This document shows, one piece after another, positions 1 to 10,247 of a stretch of DNA of 64,000 bases. Every line of letters begins with the position of its first letter. Position 1 is the stretch's first letter. Both the position numbers and the translations under genes were made by a program. The notes beneath the pieces were generated by a model that saw nothing but the letters and a program-made list of their open reading frames with translations, was not told the DNA's origin and made no database searches. The stretch lies in the NCBI RefSeq assembly GCF_029867415.1, contig NC_081185.1:71247156-71311155 (forward strand), read 5' to 3'. Source of the stretch: Vicia villosa (taxonomy: Eukaryota > Streptophyta > Magnoliopsida > Fabales > Fabaceae).

Positions 1-542
1 TTTATAAAAAAGTATCCCAATTCGAATTAACAGGTGATGCAGATGCAGGTTACTTGTCAGATCCTCATAATGGTAGATCACAAACTGGTTATTTATTTAC
101 ATGTGGAGGTACAGCTATTTCATGGAGATCGGTGAAACAAACCATAGCAGCAACATCATCTAATCATGCAGAACTTTTAGCATTACATGAGGCAAGTCGA
201 GAATGCGTTTGGTTGAGATCCTTAATTCAGCACGTCCAGAATACTTGTGGTTTATCTTTTGAAAAATTAAATACAACGATCATATATGAAGATAATACCG
301 CATGCATCGCTCAATTGAAAGATGGTTACATTAAAGGAGACCGGACAAAACACATTTCCCCAAAGTTCTTCTTTACTCATGATCTCCAAAAGAATGGTGA
401 TATAAGCATCCAACAAATCTGTTCATGTGATAACCTTGCAGACCTTTTCACAAAGTCACTCCCAGGCAGAATTTTTAATCAACTAGTACACAAGATTGGT
501 CTTCATCGAAGAAATGACTGTTCAACTGAGGGGGAGAAATGA
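1..542 (+). CDS. Ty1/copia polyprotein, C-terminal RNase H part (cut by window edge)
   Basis: The reading frame is open from the first bases of the window to a stop at 540-542, so the 5' part lies outside. The visible 180 residues are the RNase H end of a Ty1/copia pol polyprotein. The motif DADAGYLSDP holds a catalytic Asp; then come TGYLF, ISWRSVKQ, the TSSNHAEL motif with the catalytic Glu, an EDNTACI block with another acidic residue, KHISPKFFF and LADLFTKSLPG. This domain degrades the RNA of the RNA-DNA hybrid during reverse transcription. It is followed at the right distance by a polypurine tract and an LTR start, so this is the 3' end of a plus-strand element. No stop or frameshift is visible in this part. 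The family is certain; whether the whole element is intact cannot be judged. Confidence 0.93.
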   Translation, partial: YKKVSQFELTGDADAGYLSDPHNGRSQTGYLFTCGGTAISWRSVKQTIAATSSNHAELLALHEASRECVWLRSLIQHVQNTCGLSFEKLNTTIIYEDNTACIAQLKDGYIKGDRTKHISPKFFFTHDLQKNGDISIQQICSCDNLADLFTKSLPGRIFNQLVHKIGLHRRNDCSTEGEK

Positions 543-643
543 AAGGATATTGTACTCTTTTTCCTTCACTAGATTTTTTCCCACTGGGTTTTTTCTAGTA
601 AGGTTTTAACGAGGCATATCCTCAATGGACATCCAAGGGGGAG

Positions 644-870
644 TGTTATAAACATTTATACTAGTGGATGTCCATCCCTCTTCTTATTCTTCATCTTCCT
701 ATTCCACTTTAATGTACTTAATTTTCTACATCCCTTGGGTCCTATAAATAAGACTCAAGTTACAATGTAAAGTTCACCCTTGAAAAAGAATACAATACAA
801 TATTGCTTGTTCTCTTCTCTTCCTATCTTTTGATCCCTATATAGTTTTAGTTGGTTTTATAATAGAATGA
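644..870 (+). repeat. 3' LTR of the left-edge copia element (right end approximate)
   Basis: A purine-rich tract AAGGGGGAG at 635-643 (polypurine tract, plus-strand primer) is followed directly by TGTTATAAAC, the expected TG start of an LTR. A TATA-like CCTATAAATAAG at 741-752 fits the U3/R promoter. I could not fix the CA end, because the other LTR lies outside the window, so the right boundary is an estimate. Confidence 0.65.
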
Positions 871-1260
871 CAATTTTATACCTTATAAATGAGTTTTGTA
901 AGCATGGATTAAACCAAACTCAAACTCTATTATGATATCTAGATATGGTATAGGACTATAGTTTTTGGGACATATAATTACCACTACTATTAAAACAAAT
1001 ATCATATTCCAGATGCTAAACTTTAATACTATTAATTAAGTAGATATATCACTTGAAATAATTAGGTTCATTTATTACGTTTATTAAAATAAATTGTTAA
1101 TGAAAATTACAAAAATATCTAAGATGCAAAAGTACAAAATTAAACACATCTATACAAAAGGGTATTCTAACAATACCTATTTATCAAATGAACACAACTT
1201 TACTCTATCCATTCTTATAATGTAGTGTATGCATATATTATAGAGCATCATACTGCATAT
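871..1260. other. Intergenic AT-rich spacer
   Basis: I see no coding potential or recognisable repeat in this stretch. It separates the copia LTR from the 3' end of the ceQORH gene, whose 3' UTR and polyadenylation signals would lie in its right part on the minus strand. Confidence 0.5.
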
Positions 1261-2927
1261 TTAGAACTCAAAAATGATCTTCCCAGTTGCATGACCATCA
1301 ATACTCTTAGCCCAACCATCTTCAGCTTTTTTTATAGGAAATTTGGAGTCAATCACTGTTCTAAGTTTTCCTTCCTTAACTAAATCAACAAGATATTCAA
1401 GATCCTTACCCTTTGGAATCAAAAGCAATGGCACAAGTTGTTTTCTGGAGAAGGTGAGTTTCTTAAGAGCAAATGTCATCATAGAACTAAAGGTAGGAGT
1501 TATGTCTACAACCTTACCATTCATGCTCAAATTAGGCTCAAAAGTTGACCATGGAACTTCCACTGCACAATGAATCACTGCATCATATTTCTTACCAGAA
1601 GGGCTCTTTAATGCAGCACCTTCTGGTGTCTTATAATCAATTACCTCATCAGCTCCTAAGCTTTTGACGAAATCGATGTTTCGAGCGCCACAGGTGGCCG
1701 TCACATGAGTGTTGCCCAGTTTTGCTAACTGAACTGCATAGTGGCCTACACCACCTGATGCAGCAGTGATCAAAATGTTTTTCCGTTCACCGCTTCCGTC
1801 GAGTTTGATTCCTATTGATTGGGAAATTGCTTGGAGAGCTGTAAGACCGGCAACAGGTAAGCCGGCGCATTCGGATGCTGAGATTTCTGGTGGTCTTGAG
1901 GCAGTGACAGTCTCCTTAACAACAGCAAATTCAGCTAGTCCTCCACCACTCTACCATAATATAATTTCATGTCTCATAAACAAGACAAAGAATAGACCAT
2001 AGACAAAAAATATACAATAGATAGTGGTCCGTTAGAATCGACTAATTTGAGTTTATTTCCTGACATAAACATTTGTAAGACTGTTTGAAAGAAGTTATAG
2101 GAACAACTTATCACATATCTATAAGTTGTTTTAAGCTTGTTTCCATAAGCTCTTCAATACAACTTGTAGCTTATATTAAAACACTTTGATTTTATTTGAA
2201 CAATACAAAACCGGCTTGTAGAAAACCGGCTGCAGGGTTAGGATTACTCCTACTATAAACACATGTTCAAATCATATACTGTCCCGTATAAGACGCATAA
2301 CAAACATAACAAACATGAAAACAAAGTTGTACTTATAATTTTCTCAAAGAAATTATTCATCTATGAAGTGGAATGAATAATATGCTAACAACTTACAAAG
2401 GGGCTGACAAAGCCTACAACTTTATCACCAGCTTTAACCTTTTGAACACCTTTACCAACCTCTGTGACTTCTCCTGCTATATCAGTACCTAGTACAGAAT
2501 GCAGCATCTTTGCTCTTCAAAGATTTGGAATAAACAAGATAAAGCTAAACTTTGCTCTATAAACAATTTTGTAATCAAAAACATGTTTCAGCATTCAGTA
2601 AAGATCAAGATCTAAAAGAATTGGAAAGGGAGTTACAAGGTATATATGGGAACTTTGGAGGCAAAATAGGCCACAGCATGCGTTTCTGTACTTTCCAGTC
2701 AAATGGATTTATGCTAGCTGCTTCCAATTTTATCAAAACTTCATCTTTACTAGGACTCGGTATCGGAACTTCAACATGCTGCAATAACTCAAATCAAACT
2801 CACATGGTGATAAATTAAAAGAGAAATGAAGAAATAAGAGAATAAGATGAAGTTGAAGAACCTTTAAGGCTGAGGATCCTCCTCCATAGGCATTGTACTG
2901 AATAGCATGCATGAGTCTCTTTTCCAT
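1261..2927 (-). CDS. ceQORH: Chloroplast envelope quinone oxidoreductase homologue (MDR family), 4 exons
   Basis: Minus-strand exons: 2927-2862, 2778-2637, 2488-2397 and 1950-1261. They total 990 bp (329 residues plus stop), keep frame, and use GT donors and AG acceptors. The length equals that of Arabidopsis ceQORH (At4g13010) as I recall it. The product is a zinc-independent medium-chain dehydrogenase/reductase of the quinone oxidoreductase group, which uses NADPH to reduce enones or quinones. Visible landmarks are the N-terminal substrate fold (ASINPFDWK), TDIAGEVTEVG, AGLPVAGLTALQ, and the nucleotide-binding loop AASGGVGHYAVQLAK at about residues 160-175. Then come CGARNIDFVKSLGADEVIDY and the C-terminal DGHATGKIIFEF. 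Arabidopsis ceQORH reaches the inner chloroplast envelope without a cleaved transit peptide, and none is evident here. The start MEKRLMHAIQYNAYGG is the first Met of exon 1. The exon 2/3 junction makes PCTD where homologues usually have PGTD or PATD. I see no damage; this is the only clear host gene. Confidence 0.95.
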
Positions 2928-2952
2928 CTCCAGAGAGAGAGAGAGAGAGTTG
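2928..2952 (-). promoter_or_regulatory. CT-rich 5' leader of ceQORH
   Basis: A GA run on the plus strand (about 2931-2949) reads as (CT)n on the gene strand immediately before the start codon. Pyrimidine microsatellites in 5' leaders are common in plants and can influence expression; the effect here is not shown. Confidence 0.5.
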
Positions 2953-3425
2953 AGAATGTGTGTGGGCTACAACAAGTAGAAGTTTAGAAGAAACATAAAT
3001 GGAAAAGTTGAAACGTAGTTAGCAAATGTGTGGACAAAAACAAGACAAGTAGTGGCATTAGATATTCATTTTAATTTCATACCAAAATTCAACAAATACA
3101 ACCTCTAGTAAAACTTTTTTTTTTAAAGTTCATTGAACAATTATATATCAAAATCATTCATGTTTAATTAAATTTTTTATTTAATATATATTATATTATG
3201 TTTTTTTTAAATAAAAAATATTTAACCTTTTTCATAAATCTATTTAACTAAAAGATGGTCAGGTCAGAATTATGAAAAAGTCTTTTAAATTTACCAAACC
3301 GACTTATGTAAATAAATATGCATAAATTTATTATTATTATTACTATTTTTTAAATATTATAAAAAAATAAATAAAAAAACAAAATTATTTTACAAAAGTA
3401 GTTTATTATTTTTAAAAGAAAGATA

Positions 3426-3568
3426 CTCTTTCCGCCCCATATTATAAGAAAAAATTACCTTTTTAAATTTATTAAATAATTAATGTATCTGGACTATATA
3501 GTTCAGATACATTAATTATTCAATGAATTTAAAAAGGTAATTTTTTTTATAACATGGGACGGAGAGAG
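3426..3568. mobile_element. Stowaway-type MITE (Tc1/mariner class)
   Basis: A 143-bp, almost completely palindromic element. The left end CTCTTTCCGCCCCATATTAT and the right end, read in reverse complement, CTCTCTCCGTCCCATGTTAT match the CTCCCTCCGTCCC consensus of Stowaway MITEs. TA dinucleotides flank both ends (3424-3425 and 3569-3570), as expected for Tc1/mariner insertion. There is no coding capacity. Confidence 0.85.
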
Positions 3569-4611
3569 TATATTTTTAAAATAAAAACAAATTTGTTTTA
3601 CTAAAATTGAATCAACAAAATAGTTTATTATTTTTAAAAGATAAAATAAATCGGTTATATAATTACTTTCATATATAAAAATATTTTAATCAACAATATA
3701 ATTATTTTTATATATACATATTGTTGTTTTGTAATTATTTAAAAAAAAAATTTAAATCAATAGTAGACTTGTTCCTGTTATTATTCTATATTTAAATCAA
3801 TAGTTTAATTTCGGTACCATATGCACGTATCTTAAAAAAATATTGTTTTTTAAATTAAAAATAATTTTAAAATAAAAATATTAACAACATAAATAATTAA
3901 AAAAACACATTTTTCCCGTGTTTGAATTCAAACATTATTTTAAATATATTTAATTCTACTTTCTTTATTGTACAAAAATTATAATAACCCGTAGGTTATC
4001 ACGAATTCTGGTTTAGATACTCGTGCGTTCGTACGAATACGGGCATTTGTTTTTAAAATATAATAAGAATGTACAAAAAATACAATAACTCGTGGGTTCG
4101 CACGTTATTTGGTCTATATAAATATTATTTTTATTTTCGCATCATTTACAAAATAATTAAATCAATAATAAACTTATTCCCGTTATTATTTGATTTTTTT
4201 ATCAATAACTTCATTTTCCCCGTTGCATAAAGTTTTCATATTAGTAGAAAATAAAATTTTAAATAAATAAATTTTCATGTTTGAATCAATAATTATATAT
4301 TAGTATTATTTTTTAGATAATAAAATAATTAAGAATATTTTATATTATCATACAATTTTGATACTATTTAATTCATACATTACTTATGTATTTATTCTAG
4401 ATGACAATACCATACTTTATAATCTTATCAATTTTTATATTATAATGCATTATCTCTCATAATCTTTAATTTTTAATGCATTTCAGCCGTCTTATTCTAT
4501 TACTCCAGTATTTATATTTAAATTAATCTAATTCATTTATGTTGTAGGATATTTTTTACCAATAAAAAAAGATTTTATGATTATTGATTTAATTATATAA
4601 ATTTCATTTAA

Positions 4612-4614
<3 letters not shown>

Positions 4615-4690
<76 letters not shown>
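4615..4690. repeat. (AT)n microsatellite
   Basis: About 75 bp of uninterrupted alternating A and T within AT-rich spacer. Confidence 0.95.
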
Positions 4691-4693
<3 letters not shown>

Positions 4694-5660
4694 CATAAAT
4701 ATGTTCGCACGGATTTTGGTCTGGTTATCTGTTCGGGTACATGTGTGTAACGCACATTATTTGTTTTAAAAATGTAGTAAGAAAGAAAAACAAAAAGCAA
4801 AATTATTTAACCAACAAAATTTTTTATTTAAAAAAATATATTTTTATTTATTTTTGGAACAATAATCTATTTCTATATAACTTACATAAATTCATATTTT
4901 ATCATTAATTTAAATTTTAATAATATGAATTATATTAAATTTCTAATAAGAATATTCATATTAATGTATTATATCTTCTAAACTCATGACAATTTTTAAT
5001 AATTGCAGTTAATGTATTAGATCAAAAGTTAACTTTTAAATCTAGTATTAAATTCATCCTCTCACCTTTCATTTGAAGCTGAAAATTAAAAAATAATTGT
5101 TCATCTTCACTATTCTCTCCTAAGGTTCGTAATAATTTTTCAACTAATTTTATTTATTACAATAATTTAATTACTCACCAATTATAAAAAAGACAAAATT
5201 ATAAAACAACAAAGTTTATAAATGTATTTTTTGTTTTAACTTTTTGAAACTTTTTAGGTATATATTTTTTTAAAAAAATTGTTAAAGGCTAAATACTTTT
5301 ATTATTAGCAAAATTGAATATTTATTTTATATTAAACTTTAATTTCCTAATTTATATCCATCGTTTTTTAAAACTATTTACTCTAAATATTTTCATCTTT
5401 TATAAATATATATTAATTAATATTATAATAATTTATTTACAGAACTTATACAATTTAGACTAATTTATTTTATTAATTGTAAAATATTCGTTAATGTTGT
5501 AAAAGGGTTATAGAAAGAACTTACATTTAGATTTTATCATTAATTTAAATTTAATATTATGAATTATTTTAATGTGTAATAAAAATATTCATAATTATAA
5601 CTAATACATTATATCTTTTAAATCATTTTAACAAATATCAAATTATCAATAGGTTGATTC

Positions 5661-5942
5661 ATATATAAGTTTTAATGAAATCCAAATATAGAAATCAAAA
5701 ATTATAAATTTAAGATCTTATTTTTTAGATAATAATAAAATATTGATTAAAACAGTAAAAATAAGGAAGTGTGACGAAGAAGTTGTAATTTATGAATTGA
5801 CATATATAAGGTTTAATCAAATCCAAATATAGAAAAACAAATATTATAAATTTAAGATATAATTTTTTGGATAATAATAAAGTATTCATTAAAACAGTAG
5901 AAATGAGAAAGTGTGACGAAGAAGTTGCAATTTATGAATGGA
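5661..5942. repeat. Two tandem copies of a ~141-bp unit just outside the MULE
   Basis: The segment starting ATATATAAGTTTTAATGAAA at 5661 recurs, diverged, from 5802 (ATATATAAGGTTTAATCAAA). Both copies carry GTGTGACGAAGAAGTTG. The duplication stops about 20 bp before the target-site duplication, so it belongs to the host flank rather than the transposon. Confidence 0.75.
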
Positions 5943-5963
5943 CAGGTATTAGACTTTCATAGC

Positions 5964-5972
5964 TATAACTCA
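5964..5972. repeat. 9-bp target-site duplication, left copy
   Basis: TATAACTCA lies directly before the left terminal inverted repeat, and an identical TATAACTCA follows the right one (35509-35517). A 9-bp duplication is the classic length for Mutator-superfamily insertion. Confidence 0.93.
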
Positions 5973-6021
5973 GGCGCCGTCTAAGGTGAGCAACGTGGAT
6001 AGGTCTCTCACCGTGAGAGAC
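5973..6021 (+). repeat. MULE left terminal inverted repeat
   Basis: It begins GGCGCCGTCTAAGGTGAG and ends in a near-perfect palindrome with arms GGTCTCTCAC and GTGAGAGACC around one central base. It pairs with 35460-35508. The transposase is expected to bind and cut here. Confidence 0.9.
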
Positions 6022-6022
6022 C

Positions 6023-6439
6023 ATTTTTTCCTTTTTTTTTTTTTCAAATGAACAAGAGCCGTTAGATTAGCTGTCCCTAATGGTCACTCACTTCACTAAC
6101 ACACACCATATCACCACCATCCCTTACACCTTTTGCAAACGTACAACACACCTTTCTTCACCGTCCTTCTTCCACTGTGTCCTTCTTCCATTGTCCTTCT
6201 TCATTTCTTTTTCTGCAGCCATTACTCTTCTGCGTTTTATTTTTCTGAAACCATTTTCTTCTTCATTTTCTTTTGTGCTCCCTTCTGATTTCTTCTTTTT
6301 GCGCTCCCTTCTGGTTTCTTCTTTTGCGCTCCCTTCTGATTTCTTCTTCATTTCTTCCATTTTCGATCCTCTTCCATTAACGATTTGTGTCTGAAGCAAG
6401 TTTTTGTGCTTAGTAAAAGTAACAGATATTGAGTTAAAG
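6023..6439 (+). promoter_or_regulatory. Probable promoter and leader region of the MULE transposase
   Basis: The 417 bp between the left terminal repeat and the transposase start codon hold no gene of their own. They contain a long pyrimidine run right after the repeat and tandem-like CTTCTTTTGCGCTCCCTTCTG segments at about 6280-6350. MULE transposases are usually transcribed from a promoter in or next to the terminal repeat; I cannot pinpoint a TATA box. Confidence 0.45.
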
Positions 6440-9132
6440 ATGGATGGTGGTGACGTTATTGGCCATGGAGTAATGCAAGTTAACTCTGTAAGTCAATTTT
6501 CAAACAATCTTATCTTGTGGTTGTAACCCTAATTGATGGTTGATTTACTATTTAGTTATTTATATTTTTTTAGGAAGCACACGATGGGATTTTTCATGAG
6601 AATGGTCGTGTTAACGATGACGGTGAACTGGATTTTGTTAGTGATGGATGCTTGGATAATGTTGAATATGACAACAGAGTTGTTGATGAAGATTCTGAGT
6701 TTGAAGAAGTTGAATACTATGATGAAGATGCGGAAGAAGATAATGAATTTTACGGATGTGAATACGATGATGAAGATGGAGATGATGATGGCGAATTAGA
6801 TGGTGATGATTATGATGACGAGATAGGTTCCGGTTATGTTAGTGGACACAAATATTGGAATACAGATTCAAACGGCGGTGGAATTTCTGGGGAAGGATCG
6901 GAATGGGGTTCGGACAGATTGAATGAATCGATATCTTCAGATCAACTTCCAGACGAATCATTTGTTGTTGACGAGTTTGACGACATTGCAAATATGGACA
7001 TGTTTAACTTGCAATGTGATGATGTTTCGAAGCTGCAATTTGGAAGTCTGGAAATAGCTTACACATGGTACTGTTGGTTTGCAAAGATGAACGGTTTTGC
7101 AGTCCGTAAAGGTCAAGTTATTAAAAAAAAGAGTGGAGATGTTACTCAACAAACATTTCTTTGTAACCTTGCAGGATTTAGGCAAAACAAAGTAGATAAT
7201 CGCAAACGTGGTCCGAGGCACGAAACCCGGTGTGGATGTGAAGCAAAATTTCGGGTTCATATTGATATAATTTCACACCGTTGGTATGTCACAGTTTTTA
7301 CCTTTGAGCACAATCATGCAATGTTAAAGGAGAAGCACTGCAGGCTGTTGGAAGGTAATAGGAAGCTTAGTAAGTCAGATAAGATGCAAATTAAGAATTT
7401 TGGGAATGCCGGAATCAAAGTAACTCAAATGATTGGTTCATTCGCTAATGCTGCCGGGGGGTATGATAAGGTAGGATTTTTGAAGAAGGATGTACATAAT
7501 CAAATTGCAAGACAAAGGAAAGAGATGTCTTCTGATGCTAAAGGTGCTGTCAGGTATCTTATTGATCTTCGTGTAATAGATCCATTGATGCTTGTTGCAC
7601 ACACGGTGGGTGCGGATGGAACGTTGCAAAACCTATTTTGGAGCGACGGTGAGAGTCAAAAGAATTATGAACTGTTTGGTGATGTGCTTGCTTTTGATGC
7701 TACCTACAAGAAAAATAAGTACATGTGCCCATTTGTTGTTTTTTCTGGTGTTAATCACCACAACCAGACGATTATATTTGCTACTGCCATAGTTTCAAAT
7801 GAGGTTGAAGGGACATATGTATGGTTGCTGGAGCAGTTTTTGGTTGCAATGAAAGGTAAGACACCTTTATCTGTAATAACGGACGGTGATGTTGCTATGA
7901 GAAATGCAATCAGGAAAGTCTTTCCCAACAGTTACCACAGGTTATGTGCATGGCATCTCCTACGAAATGCAATTTCCAACATTAGCAATCCCAATTTCAT
8001 CCCTGTTTTCAAAAAATTAATGCTTGGTGATCATGATGTTTGGAAATTTGAGAGTCTGTGGAATGAAATGTTAGATAGGTTTGGGTTAGAAGATAATAAT
8101 TGGATCAATGAATTGTACCAGAAAAGGAAGATGTGGGCAACAGCTCATATTAGGGGAAATTTCTTTGCAGGAATAAGAACGACATCGCGGTGCGAAGCAT
8201 TTCATAGTCATATGGGACAGTTTGTACACTCGAAGATGAATATGACTGATTTTGTTAAGCAGTTCCATAGGTGTGTGGCATATTTTCGATGTAGAGAGGT
8301 TCAAGCTGATTTTGAATCCCAATATGGACAGGCAGTGTTGCATACCAATCTTAGGGCGCTTGAGAGGTCAGCATCAAAGCACTGGACAAAAGAGATATTT
8401 GAAATGGTACGATCTGTTATGAAAAAGGTAACCTTAACATCTGTATTAGATATTCAAGATATGGCATCAGTTACCATTTATGCGGTGACAAAATACAGAG
8501 ACGAAGGGCATGGATGGCGTGTTTCCCACTGTCCATCGAATAACGATTTCAGATGCTCGTGTCTTAGAATGGAATCCATTGGGATTCCTTGTGAGCACAT
8601 TGTTGCTGTGATGGTTTATCTTAATATTGTAGAATTTCCTGAGAATCTTGTGCTGAATCGTTGGTCATTATATGCGAAGGAGTCTATTAGTGGAAGTTAT
8701 GAAGATGGTTCCCACTACTGGGATTCACATTTGGTTGCTAGACACGCTACTTTGGTGAATCTTAGTAAGGAGGTCGCTGACTTGTCATATATGGATGTTG
8801 ATGATTACAAAAAATATTTAGAATATCTGACTAATGAACTTTGTAGGCTTAAATCGAAGTACAACAATGAAGATGTTCCAGATAACATACATGTTGAAGA
8901 GGAGTTGGTGAATATACTTAACCCTTCATGTTCAAGAAGCAAGGGTTGTGGACCAGGTACTGTTGGTACATCAGAGAGACCCAGGCGGACACAGACGTGT
9001 GGGATATGCGGTGCAGCTGGTCACAACAGAAGATGCTGCCCTACTCTTGGAGCAGATGGAGAGCCTCCTGCAGATAGTTCTTTACAATCAGCATCTGTAA
9101 GGTTAAGTAATGACTATGGATTTTCAGTTTGA
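6440..9132 (+). CDS. mudrA: MURA/FAR1-type MULE transposase, 2 exons, 868 residues
   Basis: Exon 1 is 6440-6487 (MDGGDVIGHG..., donor GTAAGT) and exon 2 is 6574-9132 (acceptor TTTTAG). Together they encode 868 residues with no internal stop. A very acidic N-terminal tract (about residues 40-130) precedes a FAR1-like zinc DNA-binding domain (ETRCGCEAKFRVHID ... FEHNHA). The MULE transposase core follows: DAT in LAFDATYKKNKY is the first catalytic Asp, TDGD in VITDGDVAMRNAI the second, and SRCEAFHSHM carries the likely catalytic Glu. A SWIM zinc finger (CSCLRMESIGIPCEH) and a C-terminal zinc knuckle (CGICGAAGHNRRCCP) finish the protein. This is the enzyme that would mobilise the element. A domesticated FAR1-RELATED SEQUENCE gene is the alternative, but the position just inside a terminal repeat with target duplication argues for a true transposase. 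Confidence 0.93.
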
Positions 9133-10247
9133 AATTCAGTGAAGTGATGAAGCAATGCCAAAATGATGTTATGCTGCTTGTTTGGCAAGGAAGGTGTCTG
9201 TTTCTGTTAAGAATGGGTTAAGAATGGGAATGTGGTGAAGTAAGAGGTGGTATTCGTAGTTTATTGTATTGGATAATATAATTGGCAGTTATACTGATTT
9301 TGTAATTTTGGGTGCTGTGTTGCAAATGTGGGATTTGTTTTGTAATAGGCATTTGGTATGCTTATTGTAACAGACATTGTGTCTTGTTAGTTTTAATATA
9401 TCCAAGGCTGGAAGTTGATGTAACTGAAGAAGTGAATTGCTGTAATTTTATCCTAAAGCACATTGAAATTCATCTATTGTTGTGTTGTAATTTCCCTAAT
9501 TCAACATAATATATTTCATAAATTAATCAACAATGTTCTAAATATTACTTAGATAGAGTAAATTCATACTGTATTATTTGTGATAAAAATACAATGCACA
9601 ATTTTGATTATGAAACCAGCCAAATTAAATTAAAATAGAACAGCACCAAAATTTCTAAAGCAGTACAAATAAATAGGATTGCTTACCTGTACTATTTCAA
9701 AACTTTGGTACCTTTGGTGCAATATGAAAATGCAAAAATAAATAGCATAATTTTTCAATTCAATGAAACATAACAATTAAAGGTGCATCAACATAATTTA
9801 AATATTCTTCATGTTACATTTCTATTTTCCAATATCAGGTGCATCAACATAGTTTCAGTGGCAGCTACTATTATATCATCATTTTCCTCTAATCAAATGC
9901 TTTGGTGCAAGCACAGAAGCCTTAGGTGCAACCATTCAAACCGCTCCTTCAACAGCATTCGCTGCAGCCTACAGTTCAATCCATTGCCAATTACTTCACA
10001 TAATGCGTTGTTGTTATTTGCCATCATCAATATATCCACACCCAAGGACACAACAACTAGCACATAACAATGTAAGCAACAGAAAGCAGCAAAGGGCGGT
10101 CCAAATTACACAAAACTGCATAAAGCAGCAAGCAAATTATCCTAAAAATATATTACAGACAATCATAGTAGTAGTTTCAATCAACAAAACATGGTCCACG
10201 CAGCCATCCAAATATCCAAACAAATGGCCACCGCACATTCTCATTGT
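9133..10247. other. Intergenic region between converging transposase and Ulp1-like genes
   Basis: This is the shared 3' side of two convergent genes. It should hold the transposase 3' UTR (left) and that of the Ulp1-like gene (right, minus strand). A short sequence starting AGGTGCATCAACATA occurs twice (near 9780 and 9837). I see no additional gene. Confidence 0.5.

Larger units (their letters stand above)
2953..5972. other. AT-rich intergenic block between ceQORH and the giant MULE
   Basis: I find no gene in these 3 kb. The ceQORH promoter must lie at the left edge. The rest is very AT-rich with a Stowaway-type MITE, an (AT)n tract, a tandem duplication beside the MULE, and scattered degenerate copies of a short GC-richer motif around GTTCGCACG (near 4021-4040, 4090-4110 and 4700-4715). 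Those look like debris of one older DNA repeat. The 9-bp target duplication of the MULE ends the block. Confidence 0.6.

Noticed and set aside
6124..6399. Lys/Glu-rich minus-strand frame before the transposase
   Set aside because: It is the complement of a pyrimidine-rich leader and has no homology or splice support.
6652..9132. Host FAR1-RELATED SEQUENCE gene
   Set aside because: Domain order alone cannot tell, but it lies 467 bp inside a terminal repeat with a 9-bp target duplication and next to other element genes, so a transposase is the better call.
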